Below, in pieces: positions 45,195-53,527 of a stretch of DNA of 64,000 nt. Origin of the DNA: a bacterium (lineage in GTDB: Bacteria > ARS69). Position 1 is the stretch's first letter. Every line of letters begins with the position of its first letter. Location: NCBI GenBank assembly GCA_025774805.1, contig JALGZR010000052.1:19985-83984 (forward strand), read 5' to 3'. Made by a program: the position numbers and the translations under genes. Under the pieces are notes generated by a model. It searched no databases and had not been told where the DNA came from. It saw only the letters and a list, made by a program, of their open reading frames with translations.

Positions 45195-46574
45195 CTACTC
45201 CACTCGGATCATCTTGCGCGAGATCATCTCCCCGGCGGCGTGGATGGAGTAGAAGTACGCTCCGGACGCGACCCGGCTTCCTCCGGCGTCCGTGCCGTCC
45301 CAGCTCCAGGTGTAGGAGCCGCCCCGCGGGTGGGCCCTTCGCACTTCCCGCACGAGGCGACCGGCGGAGTCGTGGATTCGAAGCTGGACCGGCCCTCCCC
45401 GGGAGATCACGTAGCCGATCTCGGTGGCGGCGAGAAACGGATTCGGGCGGTTCTGGGCGAGGTCGATCTCCGCCGGGTCGGCGGCCGTGGCCGGATCGGC
45501 TCCGACGATGCCGTCGTGCGGCTTGTAGAAGACGACTTGCGACTGCAGCGTGTAGTGGGGTGGCGTGTGGCTTCCCCCGTTGTACGCGCACAGCGCGCAC
45601 GTCACTCCGTCGACGCACTCCGGATTGTCCGGCCGGCAGTCGTTCACGTAGTCCTGCACGGTATAGGAGATCAGGGCCGTCTCTCCCGGAGTCACGGAGG
45701 ACGTGATGTCGGAGGTCCACGCGGGGGCGTCCGATCCCGGGCACCATCCCGCCCGGCTGAACTGCCACGTGCCCCCCTGGGGGCTGCACGGATTCGACGC
45801 GCAGTCGGTGCGCCAGATCAGGCGGCTGTAATCATCCCCGTTCGCCGTCACCGTGTGGGTCAGAGGGCAGAACTCCGCGCAGTTCAGGGTGTTCGCCTGT
45901 CCGTGTCCGGTTACGAAGACACGTACCTTGACCCTCTCCGCCCGCGGGTCGATCTCGACGAGCTCGGGAGGGATCTGGTTCTCGACCGGATCGTTCGGGT
46001 CCCCGATGAGCAGGTAGTCGTCCTGGAACAGGTTGACGACCTTGTACGGCTCCCAGGCGCGCTCTCCCTCGACGAACGCGAAATCGCACGTCACGATCCA
46101 CCCGTTGTTCCCTCCGATCCACGACTCGATGTAGTTCATGAGCTCGACTTCGCCGCGGAGAAGCGCCTTGTAGGGTGAGACGTTGATCTCCCACGTGCAG
46201 GTGCCGGGCCGATTGGGGCCCGTGATGTCGTAGGGCGTGACGATGCGCGCGATCTCCACCTCCCCCTGGGGCGTCACGACCCGCATGTACCCGAGGCGGT
46301 CCCACGGGTCGCAGTCGTTCGGAGGGTCGGGACACTCGATCGTGTAGAAGAGGCGGATGCTCTCCCACATGGACGGATCGTCCGGGAACGTGAACGTCTG
46401 ATAGTGCGGAGTCGCCCAGTTGTAGAAGTCGTGATCGAACGTCCGCACCCAAGTGGTATCTCCGGGAGCGGCGAGCGCGGCCATCGGCAGGGTGACGGCC
46501 GCGACGCAGAGAAGGCTGACGACCGGACGCGGATCACGTCGGACGCACACGGTTCGGAGGCGGAACGATCGCAT
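45195..46574 (-). CDS. secreted peptide-N-glycosidase F-like amidase with C-terminal sorting domain
   Basis: The product is 459 residues with a signal peptide (about 1-36). It aligns by eye along PNGase F of Elizabethkingia: 'YTIECPDPPNDCDPWDRLGY' with NECPNKTCDEWDRYA, 'IARIVTPYDITGP' with IGRFITPYW, 'GHGQANTLNCAEFCPLTHTV' with GWGHAKPY...CAEWCFRTHTI, and 'FSRAGWCPGSDAPAWTSDIT' with PDRAGWCPGMAVPTRIDV. The three catalytic acids of PNGase F (Asp60, Glu118, Glu206) correspond to Asp92, Glu150 and Glu234. The enzyme removes intact N-glycans from glycoproteins. The last 90 residues are a T9SS/FlgD-like tail ('NRPNPFLAATEIGYVI', 'LRIHDSAGRLVREVRRAHPR', 'SGAYFYSIHAAGEMISRKMI'). An extended -10 box lies at 46635-46643. 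Confidence 0.9.
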   Translation of the reverse strand: MRSFRLRTVCVRRDPRPVVSLLCVAAVTLPMAALAAPGDTTWVRTFDHDFYNWATPHYQTFTFPDDPSMWESIRLFYTIECPDPPNDCDPWDRLGYMRVVTPQGEVEIARIVTPYDITGPNRPGTCTWEINVSPYKALLRGEVELMNYIESWIGGNNGWIVTCDFAFVEGERAWEPYKVVNLFQDDYLLIGDPNDPVENQIPPELVEIDPRAERVKVRVFVTGHGQANTLNCAEFCPLTHTVTANGDDYSRLIWRTDCASNPCSPQGGTWQFSRAGWCPGSDAPAWTSDITSSVTPGETALISYTVQDYVNDCRPDNPECVDGVTCALCAYNGGSHTPPHYTLQSQVVFYKPHDGIVGADPATAADPAEIDLAQNRPNPFLAATEIGYVISRGGPVQLRIHDSAGRLVREVRRAHPRGGSYTWSWDGTDAGGSRVASGAYFYSIHAAGEMISRKMIRVE

Positions 46575-46634
46575 GGCTCGCTACCTCGAGGAGGTGGGCA
46601 CGGCACGGGCCTCACAGGACCGGCTGATCTTCGC

Positions 46635-46643
46635 ATCTTAGCA
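46635..46643 (-). promoter_or_regulatory. extended -10 promoter of the PNGase F-like gene
   Basis: TGCTAAGAT on the minus strand, about 60 bp before the start codon, with no clear -35 box. Confidence 0.4.
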
Positions 46644-46743
46644 CGCCCCGGATGGGCGTGGGTCCGGTGCGGTCCCCACCCGGGAGCGCCCAGGGGGACC
46701 GCCCGAGCGGGACCATCCGACCGGACCGGGTCGGGGGGCCCTG

Positions 46744-46752
46744 TGCTATGAT
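46744..46752 (+). promoter_or_regulatory. extended -10 promoter of the membrane glycosyltransferase-like gene
   Basis: TGCTATGAT on the plus strand, about 112 bp before the start at 46864; it is divergent from the one at 46635-46643. Confidence 0.4.
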
Positions 46753-46863
46753 GCGCGGCACTCTCGTCTCGATCCCCGCCGGTCGCGTCGCTTCCGGGGA
46801 TCCCCGTGCCACCGCGGTCGCGGGTCACGGAGCGTACCCGCGAGAGTGCTGCCAAGGGTCGAG

Positions 46864-48570
46864 ATGGAGCACGTTCGGCACCCGATCCTCTCCCGAATCC
46901 TCCTCGTCACGACACTCGCCCTCGTGGTCCTGCCGGTGCTCGTCGATCTGAGCGGCTCCGACCGGTTCCGGCCTTTCGGGTACCTCGCGGCCGACGCCTT
47001 CTACTACCTCACCGTCGGGCGCAACCTGGCCGAGACCGGACGGACCACGTTCGATCAGCGCCACGAGACGAACGGGTTTCATCCCCTCTGGCAGGTGCTG
47101 ACCGGAGGGATGTTCGTGTTGCTGCCCCGCCTCGGCGTGGGCGAGCCCGGACTCCTCCGGGGCACGCTCCTCTTCGGGCTTCTGCTTCTCACGGCGGGAA
47201 TCGCTCTTCTGCTGCGGGCGATGGCGGACCGGGAGACCGGATCCTCCCCGATGATCGTGACCCTTCCCGTGGGGGCCTATGCCGTGATCCTTCTCCCGAT
47301 CTGGGCGGGGTGGCTGACCGACCTCTCTCTCCGGGTTCCCACCGAGGGGACCCTGCCCCTCTACGGCACGCTCTGGAGCCACGTGAACGGAATGGAGAGC
47401 GCGCTGGTGATCTTCATGCTCGGCGTGACGGCGGATCGTTTCATTCGGGGGAAGATCGTGCATTCACCAAGCGCGGCCGCCGGTTTCGGTGCGCTGCTGG
47501 GACTCCTCACGCTGGCCCGGCTAGACCATGGGTTCTTCGCGGTCGCCCTGATCGCGGTTCTCGGCGTCGAGTCGGCGCGATCGCGGGAAGCGAGGGCGCG
47601 GATCCTCGTCGTGATGGGGGTTTTCTTTGCCGTGGTCGGGGGATACCTGCTGTTCAAAGAGCTCCGGTACGGGGCCGCGTTCCCAACGAGCGGGGCGCTC
47701 AAGTCGACGTTCCCCCATCCGCGTCCGGAGAACTTCGCGGATCTGGGCCGATTGCTGCGCGGGGAGGCGGGGGATCGAATCGCGCTCGTGATCCGCCACG
47801 CCCAGATGGACCTGCCGGTGGCCGTCGCGCTCGTCCATCTCGCTCTTGCGGCCGTGGTCGGCGTCCGCCGGAAGCGGGAGGAGATCTCGAGGAACGCAGC
47901 GCGGGTCGATCGATTCCTTGTCGCGCTCGCGTTCGGGGTCCTCCTTCTGGGCGCGTACAACTTCCTCTTCGTGAGATCCGTCCAGCAGTGGCACTGGTAC
48001 TACCCGGTGTCCACGCTCTTCGTGGGGCTGGTGGCGGTCCGCTGGCTCGACCGCTTCGTTCGGGGCTGGGCGCGGACGCCGGTCGGCGCCTCCGTGTGGA
48101 TCGGCGGGTGGTGCGTGGCTTCGATCTCCGTCTTTCTCGCCTTCCACCGCCCGCCGGATTACCATGCGAAGTATGCGCGATTCTATTACGAGCTCGCCCC
48201 GCGGGTTCGCGAGCACTACGGGGAGGAGAGGCCGGGGTTGCTCTCCTTCGACGACGGGATCGTGGCATTTTCCACCCGGTTCCCCACGATGTCGGGGAAG
48301 GGGCTGAACCTCGACCCGATCGCCGCGCGGGAGCGCAGAGAGGGCCGGTTGCTCGAGCTCGCCCTCGCCCGCGGCTACGACCGCATCACGTCCCTCGTCT
48401 ACCTGGAGCACTGGGGGCGGGCGGACTTCCGGCGCGACCCTGCCGGGGCGGCCGACCGCTTCGCCCGCTTCGCGCTGAAGAAGAACTACCGGGAGGGCTA
48501 TCGCTTCGTGTCCGAGCTCCACGAGCCCGACGAAGGATTCGTCATCCTCCGCGTGGAGCGGGAGGACTGA
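46864..48570 (+). CDS. multi-pass membrane glycosyltransferase-like protein
   Basis: The product is 568 residues from the ATG at 46864 (AAGGG six bases upstream; GTG at 46846 is an alternative). Hydrophobic segments fill residues 8-440. The first periplasmic loop has 'LAADAFYYLTVGRNLAETGR' and 'ETNGFHPLWQVLTGGMFVLL', the same layout as 'SADDAYIHMVIARNFVEHGV' in the gene at 18489-20300, so the two are distant paralogues. This D-A-[FY]-Y layout occurs in GT39/GT83-like polyprenyl-linked sugar transferases, but no close family was recognised. The C-terminal soluble part includes 'LLSFDDGIVAFSTRFPTMSG'. The AI-2E family gene follows without a gap. Confidence 0.68.
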   Translation: MEHVRHPILSRILLVTTLALVVLPVLVDLSGSDRFRPFGYLAADAFYYLTVGRNLAETGRTTFDQRHETNGFHPLWQVLTGGMFVLLPRLGVGEPGLLRGTLLFGLLLLTAGIALLLRAMADRETGSSPMIVTLPVGAYAVILLPIWAGWLTDLSLRVPTEGTLPLYGTLWSHVNGMESALVIFMLGVTADRFIRGKIVHSPSAAAGFGALLGLLTLARLDHGFFAVALIAVLGVESARSREARARILVVMGVFFAVVGGYLLFKELRYGAAFPTSGALKSTFPHPRPENFADLGRLLRGEAGDRIALVIRHAQMDLPVAVALVHLALAAVVGVRRKREEISRNAARVDRFLVALAFGVLLLGAYNFLFVRSVQQWHWYYPVSTLFVGLVAVRWLDRFVRGWARTPVGASVWIGGWCVASISVFLAFHRPPDYHAKYARFYYELAPRVREHYGEERPGLLSFDDGIVAFSTRFPTMSGKGLNLDPIAARERREGRLLELALARGYDRITSLVYLEHWGRADFRRDPAGAADRFARFALKKNYREGYRFVSELHEPDEGFVILRVERED

Positions 48571-49650
48571 ATGGGCGTCGTCGCCGATCCGGATCGATTC
48601 CGCAAGGTATTCCTGCTCTTGCTCCTCGTCGCGATCACCGCGGCATTCGTCGCGATGATTCGACAGTTCCTCCTGACGCTTCTCCTGGCGGCGATCTTCA
48701 GCGGGCTGACCTACCCGCTCTTCGGTCGGATCACGCGGGCCCTTCGAGGCCGTCGGGGACTCGCGGCGGCGGTGACGGTCTTCTTCCTGCTTCTGGTCCT
48801 GATCGGGCCGGCCCTCATGCTCGCCGGCGTCGTGGCCGGCGAGGCGTTCAGGGTGGCGCAGACGGCGCGCCCCTGGGTGGAGAACTGGGTCGAGAATCCC
48901 GGCGAGCTCTTCGATCGCCTCCGTGCCCTTCCGTTCGTCGAGGCCCTGGAGCCGTATCGCACGCAGGTGCTCACCCGGGCGGGCGAGCTCGTGGGCTCAT
49001 TCGGGGCCTTTCTCTTCGACAGCCTGTCCGCCGCCACCCGGGGAACGCTCGGCTTCCTCGTCCACTTCATCCTGATGCTCTACGTGATGTTCTTCTTCTA
49101 TCTCGACGGGCCGGCGATACTGCGGAAGATCCTCTACTATCTGCCGCTGCCGCCCGAGGACGAGGAACGGATGATGGACAAGTTCGTCTCCGTGACGCGC
49201 GCCACGTTGAAGGGGACGCTCATCATCGGCGTGCTCCAGGGGGCGCTGGCGGGAATCGCGTTCGCGGTCGCCGGCATCGACGGGGCGGTGTTCTGGGGAG
49301 CGGTGATGATGGTCGTCTCCATCATTCCCGGGATCGGAATCGCGCTCGTCTGGGTTCCGGCCGCGATCGTTCTGGCCTCGTCGGGTCGGATCTTCGCGGG
49401 GATCGGTCTCGCCGCCTGGTGCGGGCTCGTGGCGGGAAGCATCGACAACGTGCTGCGCCCCCGGCTCGTCGGGCGCGACTCCGGAATGCACGATCTCCTG
49501 ATACTCTTCGCGACGCTGGGGGGGATTCTCCTCTTCGGGTTGGTCGGGTTCCTCATCGGACCGATTCTCGCCGCGCTCTTCGTGACGGTCTGGGACATCT
49601 ACGGCGTCGTGTTCCGGGATGTACTGCCGCCCGCGCGAGAGGCGGAGTGA
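48571..49650 (+). CDS. AI-2E family transporter-like membrane protein
   Basis: The product is 359 residues with about seven to eight transmembrane segments. Family motifs are 'LTLLLAAIFSGLTYPLFGRI', 'FILMLYVMFFFYLDGPAILR', 'TRATLKGTLIIGVLQGALAG', 'FWGAVMMVVSIIPGIGIALV' and 'VAGSIDNVLRPRLVGRDSGM' 'HDLLILFATLGGI'. Despite the family name, members export various molecules or act as Na+/H+ antiporters; the substrate cannot be told here. It begins at the base after the preceding stop, so it is coupled to it. Confidence 0.9.
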   Translation: MGVVADPDRFRKVFLLLLLVAITAAFVAMIRQFLLTLLLAAIFSGLTYPLFGRITRALRGRRGLAAAVTVFFLLLVLIGPALMLAGVVAGEAFRVAQTARPWVENWVENPGELFDRLRALPFVEALEPYRTQVLTRAGELVGSFGAFLFDSLSAATRGTLGFLVHFILMLYVMFFFYLDGPAILRKILYYLPLPPEDEERMMDKFVSVTRATLKGTLIIGVLQGALAGIAFAVAGIDGAVFWGAVMMVVSIIPGIGIALVWVPAAIVLASSGRIFAGIGLAAWCGLVAGSIDNVLRPRLVGRDSGMHDLLILFATLGGILLFGLVGFLIGPILAALFVTVWDIYGVVFRDVLPPAREAE

Positions 49651-49666
49651 GCGAACGGGTCCGCCG

Positions 49667-49684
49667 GGCGAGAAACGCGGACTA
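49667..49684 (-). repeat. recurrent 3'-end element, copy C
   Basis: On the minus strand TAGTCCGCGTTTCTCGCC; the TAG is the stop of the cohesin-like gene. It lies between the converging ends of the AI-2E and cohesin-like genes. Confidence 0.6.
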
Positions 49685-50248
49685 GCGAAATGCGCTCTTG
49701 ATCCGACCCCACCCCGCCGGCTCCAACGGGCTCGTCCAGGACGAGTCGCAACTCGTGTAGCCCGCCAGATCGTCCCCGTAGTCACTCTCGGGCACGCGGA
49801 ACACCCCCGTTCCGCCTCCGAGCACGACGAAGCGCAGGATCGCGAGCTGACCCACGGCGCCGTCCGGCACGGGAGCGGCGGGCGTGATGCCGACGACTCT
49901 CGCCTGCTGTCGCGGCTCCAGATAGGTTCCGTCGATCCACCAGGACGGAGTCAGATTGCCCACGCCCACGCCGGCATATCTCAGGAGGGTCGTCGGGAAG
50001 TCGACGTAGAGGGTGAAGGACTCGAGAGGACTATCGGTGTGGACGGTGACCGGCACTCCCACGGTGTCCCCGATGTCGCCGACGAGTTCCCGGATTCCGA
50101 CCTGACCGGGGGTGAGCACGTTGCATCCGGCGACGATCAGGTCCGGCGAATCGCCCGACTCGACGGGGCCGGGCCCCGCCGGAAAGAGGAGAACGGCCAG
50201 GACCGGGATCCCGGCCATCCCCGGGAGAGAACGGCCTGGAAACCTCAT
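49682..50248 (-). CDS. small secreted cohesin-like domain protein
   Basis: The product is 188 residues from the ATG at 50248 (GGGAGGAT upstream). A signal peptide (about 1-30) precedes a single cohesin-like beta-sandwich: 'DIGDTVGVPVTVHTDSPLES' 'FTLYVDFPTTLLRYAGVGVG', 'RVVGITPAAPVPDGAVGQLA' and 'ILRFVVLGGGTGVFRVPESD'. Cohesins bind dockerins in cellulosomes, but free-standing cohesin-like domains are widespread in FCB secreted proteins. No dockerin is evident beside it. It follows the C39-like peptidase gene and overlaps its open frame by 218 bp. Confidence 0.7.
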   Translation of the reverse strand: MRFPGRSLPGMAGIPVLAVLLFPAGPGPVESGDSPDLIVAGCNVLTPGQVGIRELVGDIGDTVGVPVTVHTDSPLESFTLYVDFPTTLLRYAGVGVGNLTPSWWIDGTYLEPRQQARVVGITPAAPVPDGAVGQLAILRFVVLGGGTGVFRVPESDYGDDLAGYTSCDSSWTSPLEPAGWGRIKSAFR

Positions 50249-50900
50249 CGGAGATCCTCCCGCCGCGAGAGAGGGCGCACCGGCTCGGGACACTCTCCGC
50301 GAGAGAGTCGTGCGCGTCGGGAAACGGGTCAAGGGAAACGGAGACGTCGTCGAACACGAGTGCGACTCCGTTCCACTGCCGTTCCAGGGCGGCCCGGGGA
50401 TAGCGGATCCGACCGAGCGACGGGTCGTGGACGAGCCACTCTCCCCCCGTCGCACGCCCCTCGAGCACGACGAAATGTCGTCCGCGCACGTGGAGAATGG
50501 CGGGCGGAGTCAGCGAGTCGAGCGAACCGGGGGAGAGTCGGACCGCCCGGGCCGGGTGTCCTCGGGCGCGCGCGAGCTCGGCGAGCTGACCCAGACGCGC
50601 TCCCCCCGGTGTGAGCTCGACGACGATCGGCGGACCGGGATACGGCACGGAGTCGCTGAGAGACCGCAGCGCGTGGGCCAGCGCGGCGGGCCCGCAGTCA
50701 TTCGGAGAGACCTGACGCACCCCGGATCGGGGATCGAGGAGACGTCCGCCCCCCCATCGCGCGGCGATTGCCTCCGGGCGGAGCTCGCGCCGCAGGGTGG
50801 AGCCGACCCCGGGAACGAACGGCGCGCCGCCGAGGGCCGCCATCAGGGGAATCGCAATCAGCCCCGCCGCGCGAGCGCCGGCGCCGGCCTTCCGGCTCAC
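50031..50900 (-). CDS. membrane-anchored C39-like cysteine peptidase
   Basis: The product is up to 289 residues from a GTG at 50900 that shares bases with the upstream stop (GTGA). One membrane segment (about 8-27) precedes a papain-like C39 domain: catalytic Cys in 'VSPNDCGPAALAHALRSL' (about residue 65), His in 'LHVRGRHFVVLEGR' (about 140) and Asp in 'WLVHDPSLGRIRYP'. C39 domains usually remove double-glycine leader peptides in ABC exporters; here no ABC or membrane domain is fused. After about residue 200 the sequence becomes Arg-rich and is the out-of-frame shadow of the cohesin-like gene, so the true end is probably near 50290 or a frameshift exists. Confidence 0.7.
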   Translation of the reverse strand: MSRKAGAGARAAGLIAIPLMAALGGAPFVPGVGSTLRRELRPEAIAARWGGGRLLDPRSGVRQVSPNDCGPAALAHALRSLSDSVPYPGPPIVVELTPGGARLGQLAELARARGHPARAVRLSPGSLDSLTPPAILHVRGRHFVVLEGRATGGEWLVHDPSLGRIRYPRAALERQWNGVALVFDDVSVSLDPFPDAHDSLAESVPSRCALSRGGRISDEVSRPFSPGDGRDPGPGRSPLSGGARPRRVGRFAGPDRRRMQRAHPRSGRNPGTRRRHRGHRGSAGHRPHR

Positions 50901-51505
50901 GGGCGCGCGGCCCCGGACGCGGCTTCCTCGATTCGGGACTCCACCCACCGCTGCAACCGGCGAGGGGATCGATAGCCGCGCCGGTGATCGAGCAGTCTTC
51001 CGTCCGCGTCGAAGAGGAGGAAAACGGGAAAGAGCCCGGGACCCAGGGAATCGAGCGCCTCCCCGGAAAGCTCGCTTCGCTCCACGATCGCGAGACCGAC
51101 GCCGACCCCGAACGGCCAGGGATCGAGCTCGAAGTCCTCCTTCACCCGGACACACGCGGGACACCCCGGATCGCCGACGAGTACGAGCGATGGGCCGAAG
51201 CCGGGCGACGGGCGCGGACCGGAGCGCGGCTCGCGCACGAAAGACGGGGCGGGGCCGTCCGAGGGAGGGAGGCCGGCGCCCCGATGGCGCACGAGGAACG
51301 GGGCGGAGCCGTCCGACGGAGAAGGGACGAAGCTCGGATCGCGCGGGAGGTTCAGGTCGGCAAGGCTCAGGCCGAGCTCCGGCGGCGCGCTCCCCGCGGA
51401 CTCGAAGCGCTGGCCGAGCCAGACGAGCGCACCCACCGGAACCGATCCGGCGACGAGCACGACGCCGGCCAACCCCCGCGTGAGCCATCGACGGGTTCGG
51501 AGCAA
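50897..51505 (-). CDS. membrane-anchored thioredoxin-like protein
   Basis: The product is 202 residues from a TTG start. One N-terminal membrane segment (about 12-31) and a Pro/Ser-rich linker precede a thioredoxin-like domain with the redox motif CPAC in 'LVLVGDPGCPACVRVKEDFE' (about residues 114-117), a cis-Pro 'GLFPVFLLFDADGRLLDHRR' and 'GYRSPRRLQRWVES'. It probably keeps thiols reduced or oxidised outside the cytoplasm. The C39-like cysteine peptidase gene overlaps its stop, so its substrate may be that enzyme's active-site Cys. Confidence 0.75.
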   Translation of the reverse strand: MLRTRRWLTRGLAGVVLVAGSVPVGALVWLGQRFESAGSAPPELGLSLADLNLPRDPSFVPSPSDGSAPFLVRHRGAGLPPSDGPAPSFVREPRSGPRPSPGFGPSLVLVGDPGCPACVRVKEDFELDPWPFGVGVGLAIVERSELSGEALDSLGPGLFPVFLLFDADGRLLDHRRGYRSPRRLQRWVESRIEEAASGAARP

Positions 51506-51589
51506 ACCGCCCCGCTCCTCGGGGAGGATCCGGTCGCGATGGAACCGGCAAGGACCGTGCCGCGCGCGGCGGCGTCTTCGCGGCGTCCT

Positions 51590-51609
51590 GGTGAGAAATG
51601 CGGGATCTA
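51590..51609 (-). repeat. recurrent 3'-end element, copy D
   Basis: On the minus strand TAGATCCCGCATTTCTCACC, identical to copy A except for an inserted AT after TAG; it is 75 bp downstream of the ACT gene stop. Confidence 0.6.
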
Positions 51610-51684
51610 GGTGCTCACGAGAGGGCCGGAACCGGGAACCACGGGGCCGGACCGGGATCCTCGTCGCCGAATCGTGACGGCCGG

Positions 51685-52098
51685 TCAGACCCCGAGGGCG
51701 GCGGACGCGGCCGCCCAGTCCTCGGGCTTGACGTGGAGGATGTAGCGGAACCCGCCCCGGCCGTCCGTCACGCCGCTCGAGCGGTACACGTTGATGTGGG
51801 CGTCGGAAAGGCTGGAGTGAACGTCGGCCAGGGCTCCGAGCCGATCGTCTCCCTCGATGAGAAACGCGCGTGTCGGCCCCTGGAAGACGAGACCGCCCTT
51901 CTCGGCGACCTCGGCGAGCCGATCGACGTCCTCGGGGTAGAGGACGAGCTGCGTGTGATCGGGGCCCAGGGGAATGGCGTCGAACGCAAGCAGATTCACC
52001 TCGGCCGCGGCTACCCGTGAGAGCAGCGCGTAGGCCTCGCCCGGCCGGTCACGGACCATGATCGTGAAGTACTCGACCCCTCGGATCGTAAGTGGCAC
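51685..52098 (-). CDS. tandem ACT-domain protein
   Basis: The product is 137 residues. The GTG at 52098 has GGAGGAG five bases upstream, much better than upstream candidates. Two ACT-like halves are visible: 'VEYFTIMVRDRPGEAYALLS' 'RVAAAEVNLLAF' and 'DRLGALADVHSSLSDAHINV' 'YRSSGVTDGRGGFRYILHV', each with the Gly-containing first turn that binds amino acids. No catalytic domain is attached, so it is probably a small-molecule-sensing regulatory protein. The ligand is unknown. Confidence 0.82.
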   Translation of the reverse strand: MPLTIRGVEYFTIMVRDRPGEAYALLSRVAAAEVNLLAFDAIPLGPDHTQLVLYPEDVDRLAEVAEKGGLVFQGPTRAFLIEGDDRLGALADVHSSLSDAHINVYRSSGVTDGRGGFRYILHVKPEDWAAASAALGV

Positions 52099-52203
52099 GG
52101 CGCTCCTCCCGAAGGTGCGGACCCTTCGCGCGTCGCATCGCGCAATCCGGGTCCGATGACAGGGCTCCCTCCCGCTCCTCCGGGAGGCGGGCACGACGAA
52201 CCT

Positions 52204-52221
52204 GGTGAGAGATGCAGGCTA
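52204..52221 (-). repeat. recurrent 3'-end element, copy E
   Basis: On the minus strand TAGCCTGCATCTCTCACC; the TAG is the stop codon of the CBS-pair gene. Confidence 0.65.
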
Positions 52222-52707
52222 GCGATCGCGGATGACCTGAAGCATGTCGAGAGCCGAGATGATTCCCACGACCTTCCCCTCGCGGGTCACGAACAGCCGG
52301 TGAACGCGGTTACGAATCATCCTGTCCGCCACGTCCCGAATCGGAGCGTCCTCCTGGACGTCGATGACCACCGGGGTCATGATCTCCCGGATCTTCACAT
52401 GCGGCTCTTCGAAGAGGAAGGACCCCGGATCCTCTCCCCCGAAATCCGTCTCGAGGACTTGGAGATAGTACTCGTGACGGGTCACGGCCCGGGGGTCGGT
52501 GGACTGCGAATCGCTCCGGGCGATGTCGGTCAGTGACACGACGCCGACCAGCTCTCCGCCTGCGTTCGTGACGGGAGCTCCCGAGATCGCGTTCTCCACC
52601 AGGAAGTCGGCGAGCTGCTCCACCGGCCAATCCGGATGGACGCACAGCACGTCCGTGGTCATCACATCCTTCGCGGTCAAACGCGACACGCTCTTCTTTC
52701 GACCCAT
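52219..52707 (-). CDS. CBS-pair domain protein
   Basis: The product is 162 residues, with two CBS domains: 'TAKDVMTTDVLCVHPDWPVE' 'QLADFLVENAISGAPVTNAG' 'GELVGVVSLTDIARSD' (about 12-68) and 'KIREIMTPVVIDVQEDAPIR' 'DVADRMIRNRVHRLFVTREG' (about 104-160). Such modules bind adenosine nucleotides and regulate partners; stand-alone pairs have no known reaction. A spacer of about 30 residues separates the halves. The probable promoter is the extended -10 at 52776-52784. Confidence 0.92.
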   Translation of the reverse strand: MGRKKSVSRLTAKDVMTTDVLCVHPDWPVEQLADFLVENAISGAPVTNAGGELVGVVSLTDIARSDSQSTDPRAVTRHEYYLQVLETDFGGEDPGSFLFEEPHVKIREIMTPVVIDVQEDAPIRDVADRMIRNRVHRLFVTREGKVVGIISALDMLQVIRDR

Positions 52708-52775
52708 GACCTCGCCCTCGAGTGGGGGGATCTCCGTTGCCGTCGAGCACGGGGGATCCGATTCGATTCCGGCTC

Positions 52776-52784
52776 ATCGTAGCA
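52776..52784 (-). promoter_or_regulatory. extended -10 promoter of the CBS-pair gene
   Basis: TGCTACGAT on the minus strand, about 70 bp before the start codon; the same TGCTAnGAT form as at 46635 and 46744. Confidence 0.4.
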
Positions 52785-52966
52785 CCCACCCGGGCGAGGC
52801 GTCATCTCAGGGAGGGGAGTGGCGCTCTCTCCCTCCTCCGGTCCACCGCGCGCAGCGGATGGGGTATGATCGAGCTCACCCCGAAGAGTCACGCCCTCCG
52901 AGTCGGCCGCCTCCCCGGGCTCCGGCCGGAACGGTCATCCCACGGTTCGAACGAAAGGCGGTCACG

Positions 52967-53287
52967 ATGCATCGCCTCCTCCTCCAAGGTCTCCTTTCGC
53001 TCACGGTCGTCGCGCTCGCCGCCTGCGCCTCCACTCACATCCAACTGGGCGACGACTGGGACGACGACCAGATCGAGGCCACGAGTCCCGACGCGTTCGC
53101 GGAGCGCTGGGGCGAGCCGGACGAGACGAAGAACGAGAAGGTCGGCGGCGAGCTTCAGACCACGGCCATCTGGTACTGCCTCGACGGCCAGTACCGAGAG
53201 ATGGTCTGGCGGCTCCGCCGGCGGGAGGACGGTCGGCCCTACTGGTTCCTCGCGAGCGACGTCACGAAGGAAGGGGACTGCCCCTAG
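52967..53287 (+). CDS. small outer-membrane-type lipoprotein
   Basis: The product is 106 residues from the ATG at 52967. The signal peptide ends in a lipobox LAAC (Cys20 in 'TVVALAACAS'). The mature part resembles the small SmpA/BamE-like group: 'SPDAFAERWGEPDETKNEKV' 'GGELQTTAIWYCLDGQYREM', as in lipoproteins whose 'GxPx' turn precedes a beta-sheet. It could assist outer-membrane assembly, and an Omp85-type barrel is encoded 240 bp downstream on the same strand. This link is inferred. Confidence 0.65.
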   Translation: MHRLLLQGLLSLTVVALAACASTHIQLGDDWDDDQIEATSPDAFAERWGEPDETKNEKVGGELQTTAIWYCLDGQYREMVWRLRRREDGRPYWFLASDVTKEGDCP

Positions 53288-53527
53288 GTCCCCCCGATGA
53301 CCGTGCCGATTCGCCTCGGTCCCTTCGCGGCCGGGTCATTCCTGTGTGGCGAGAATTCACACCGAACGGTAACGTGGCCCTGATCGCCGCCGGTCCGGCG
53401 AGCGGTGCGTGCGGGAACCCTTTCGCTTCCAGTGAGTTGGGGGCTCCGTGCCCGCGGCCGGACCGGGGGCGCCCGTCCGGAACGATGGTTGCTTTCTCTC
53501 GAGGATGACCCCCTCCGAGGAAACAAC

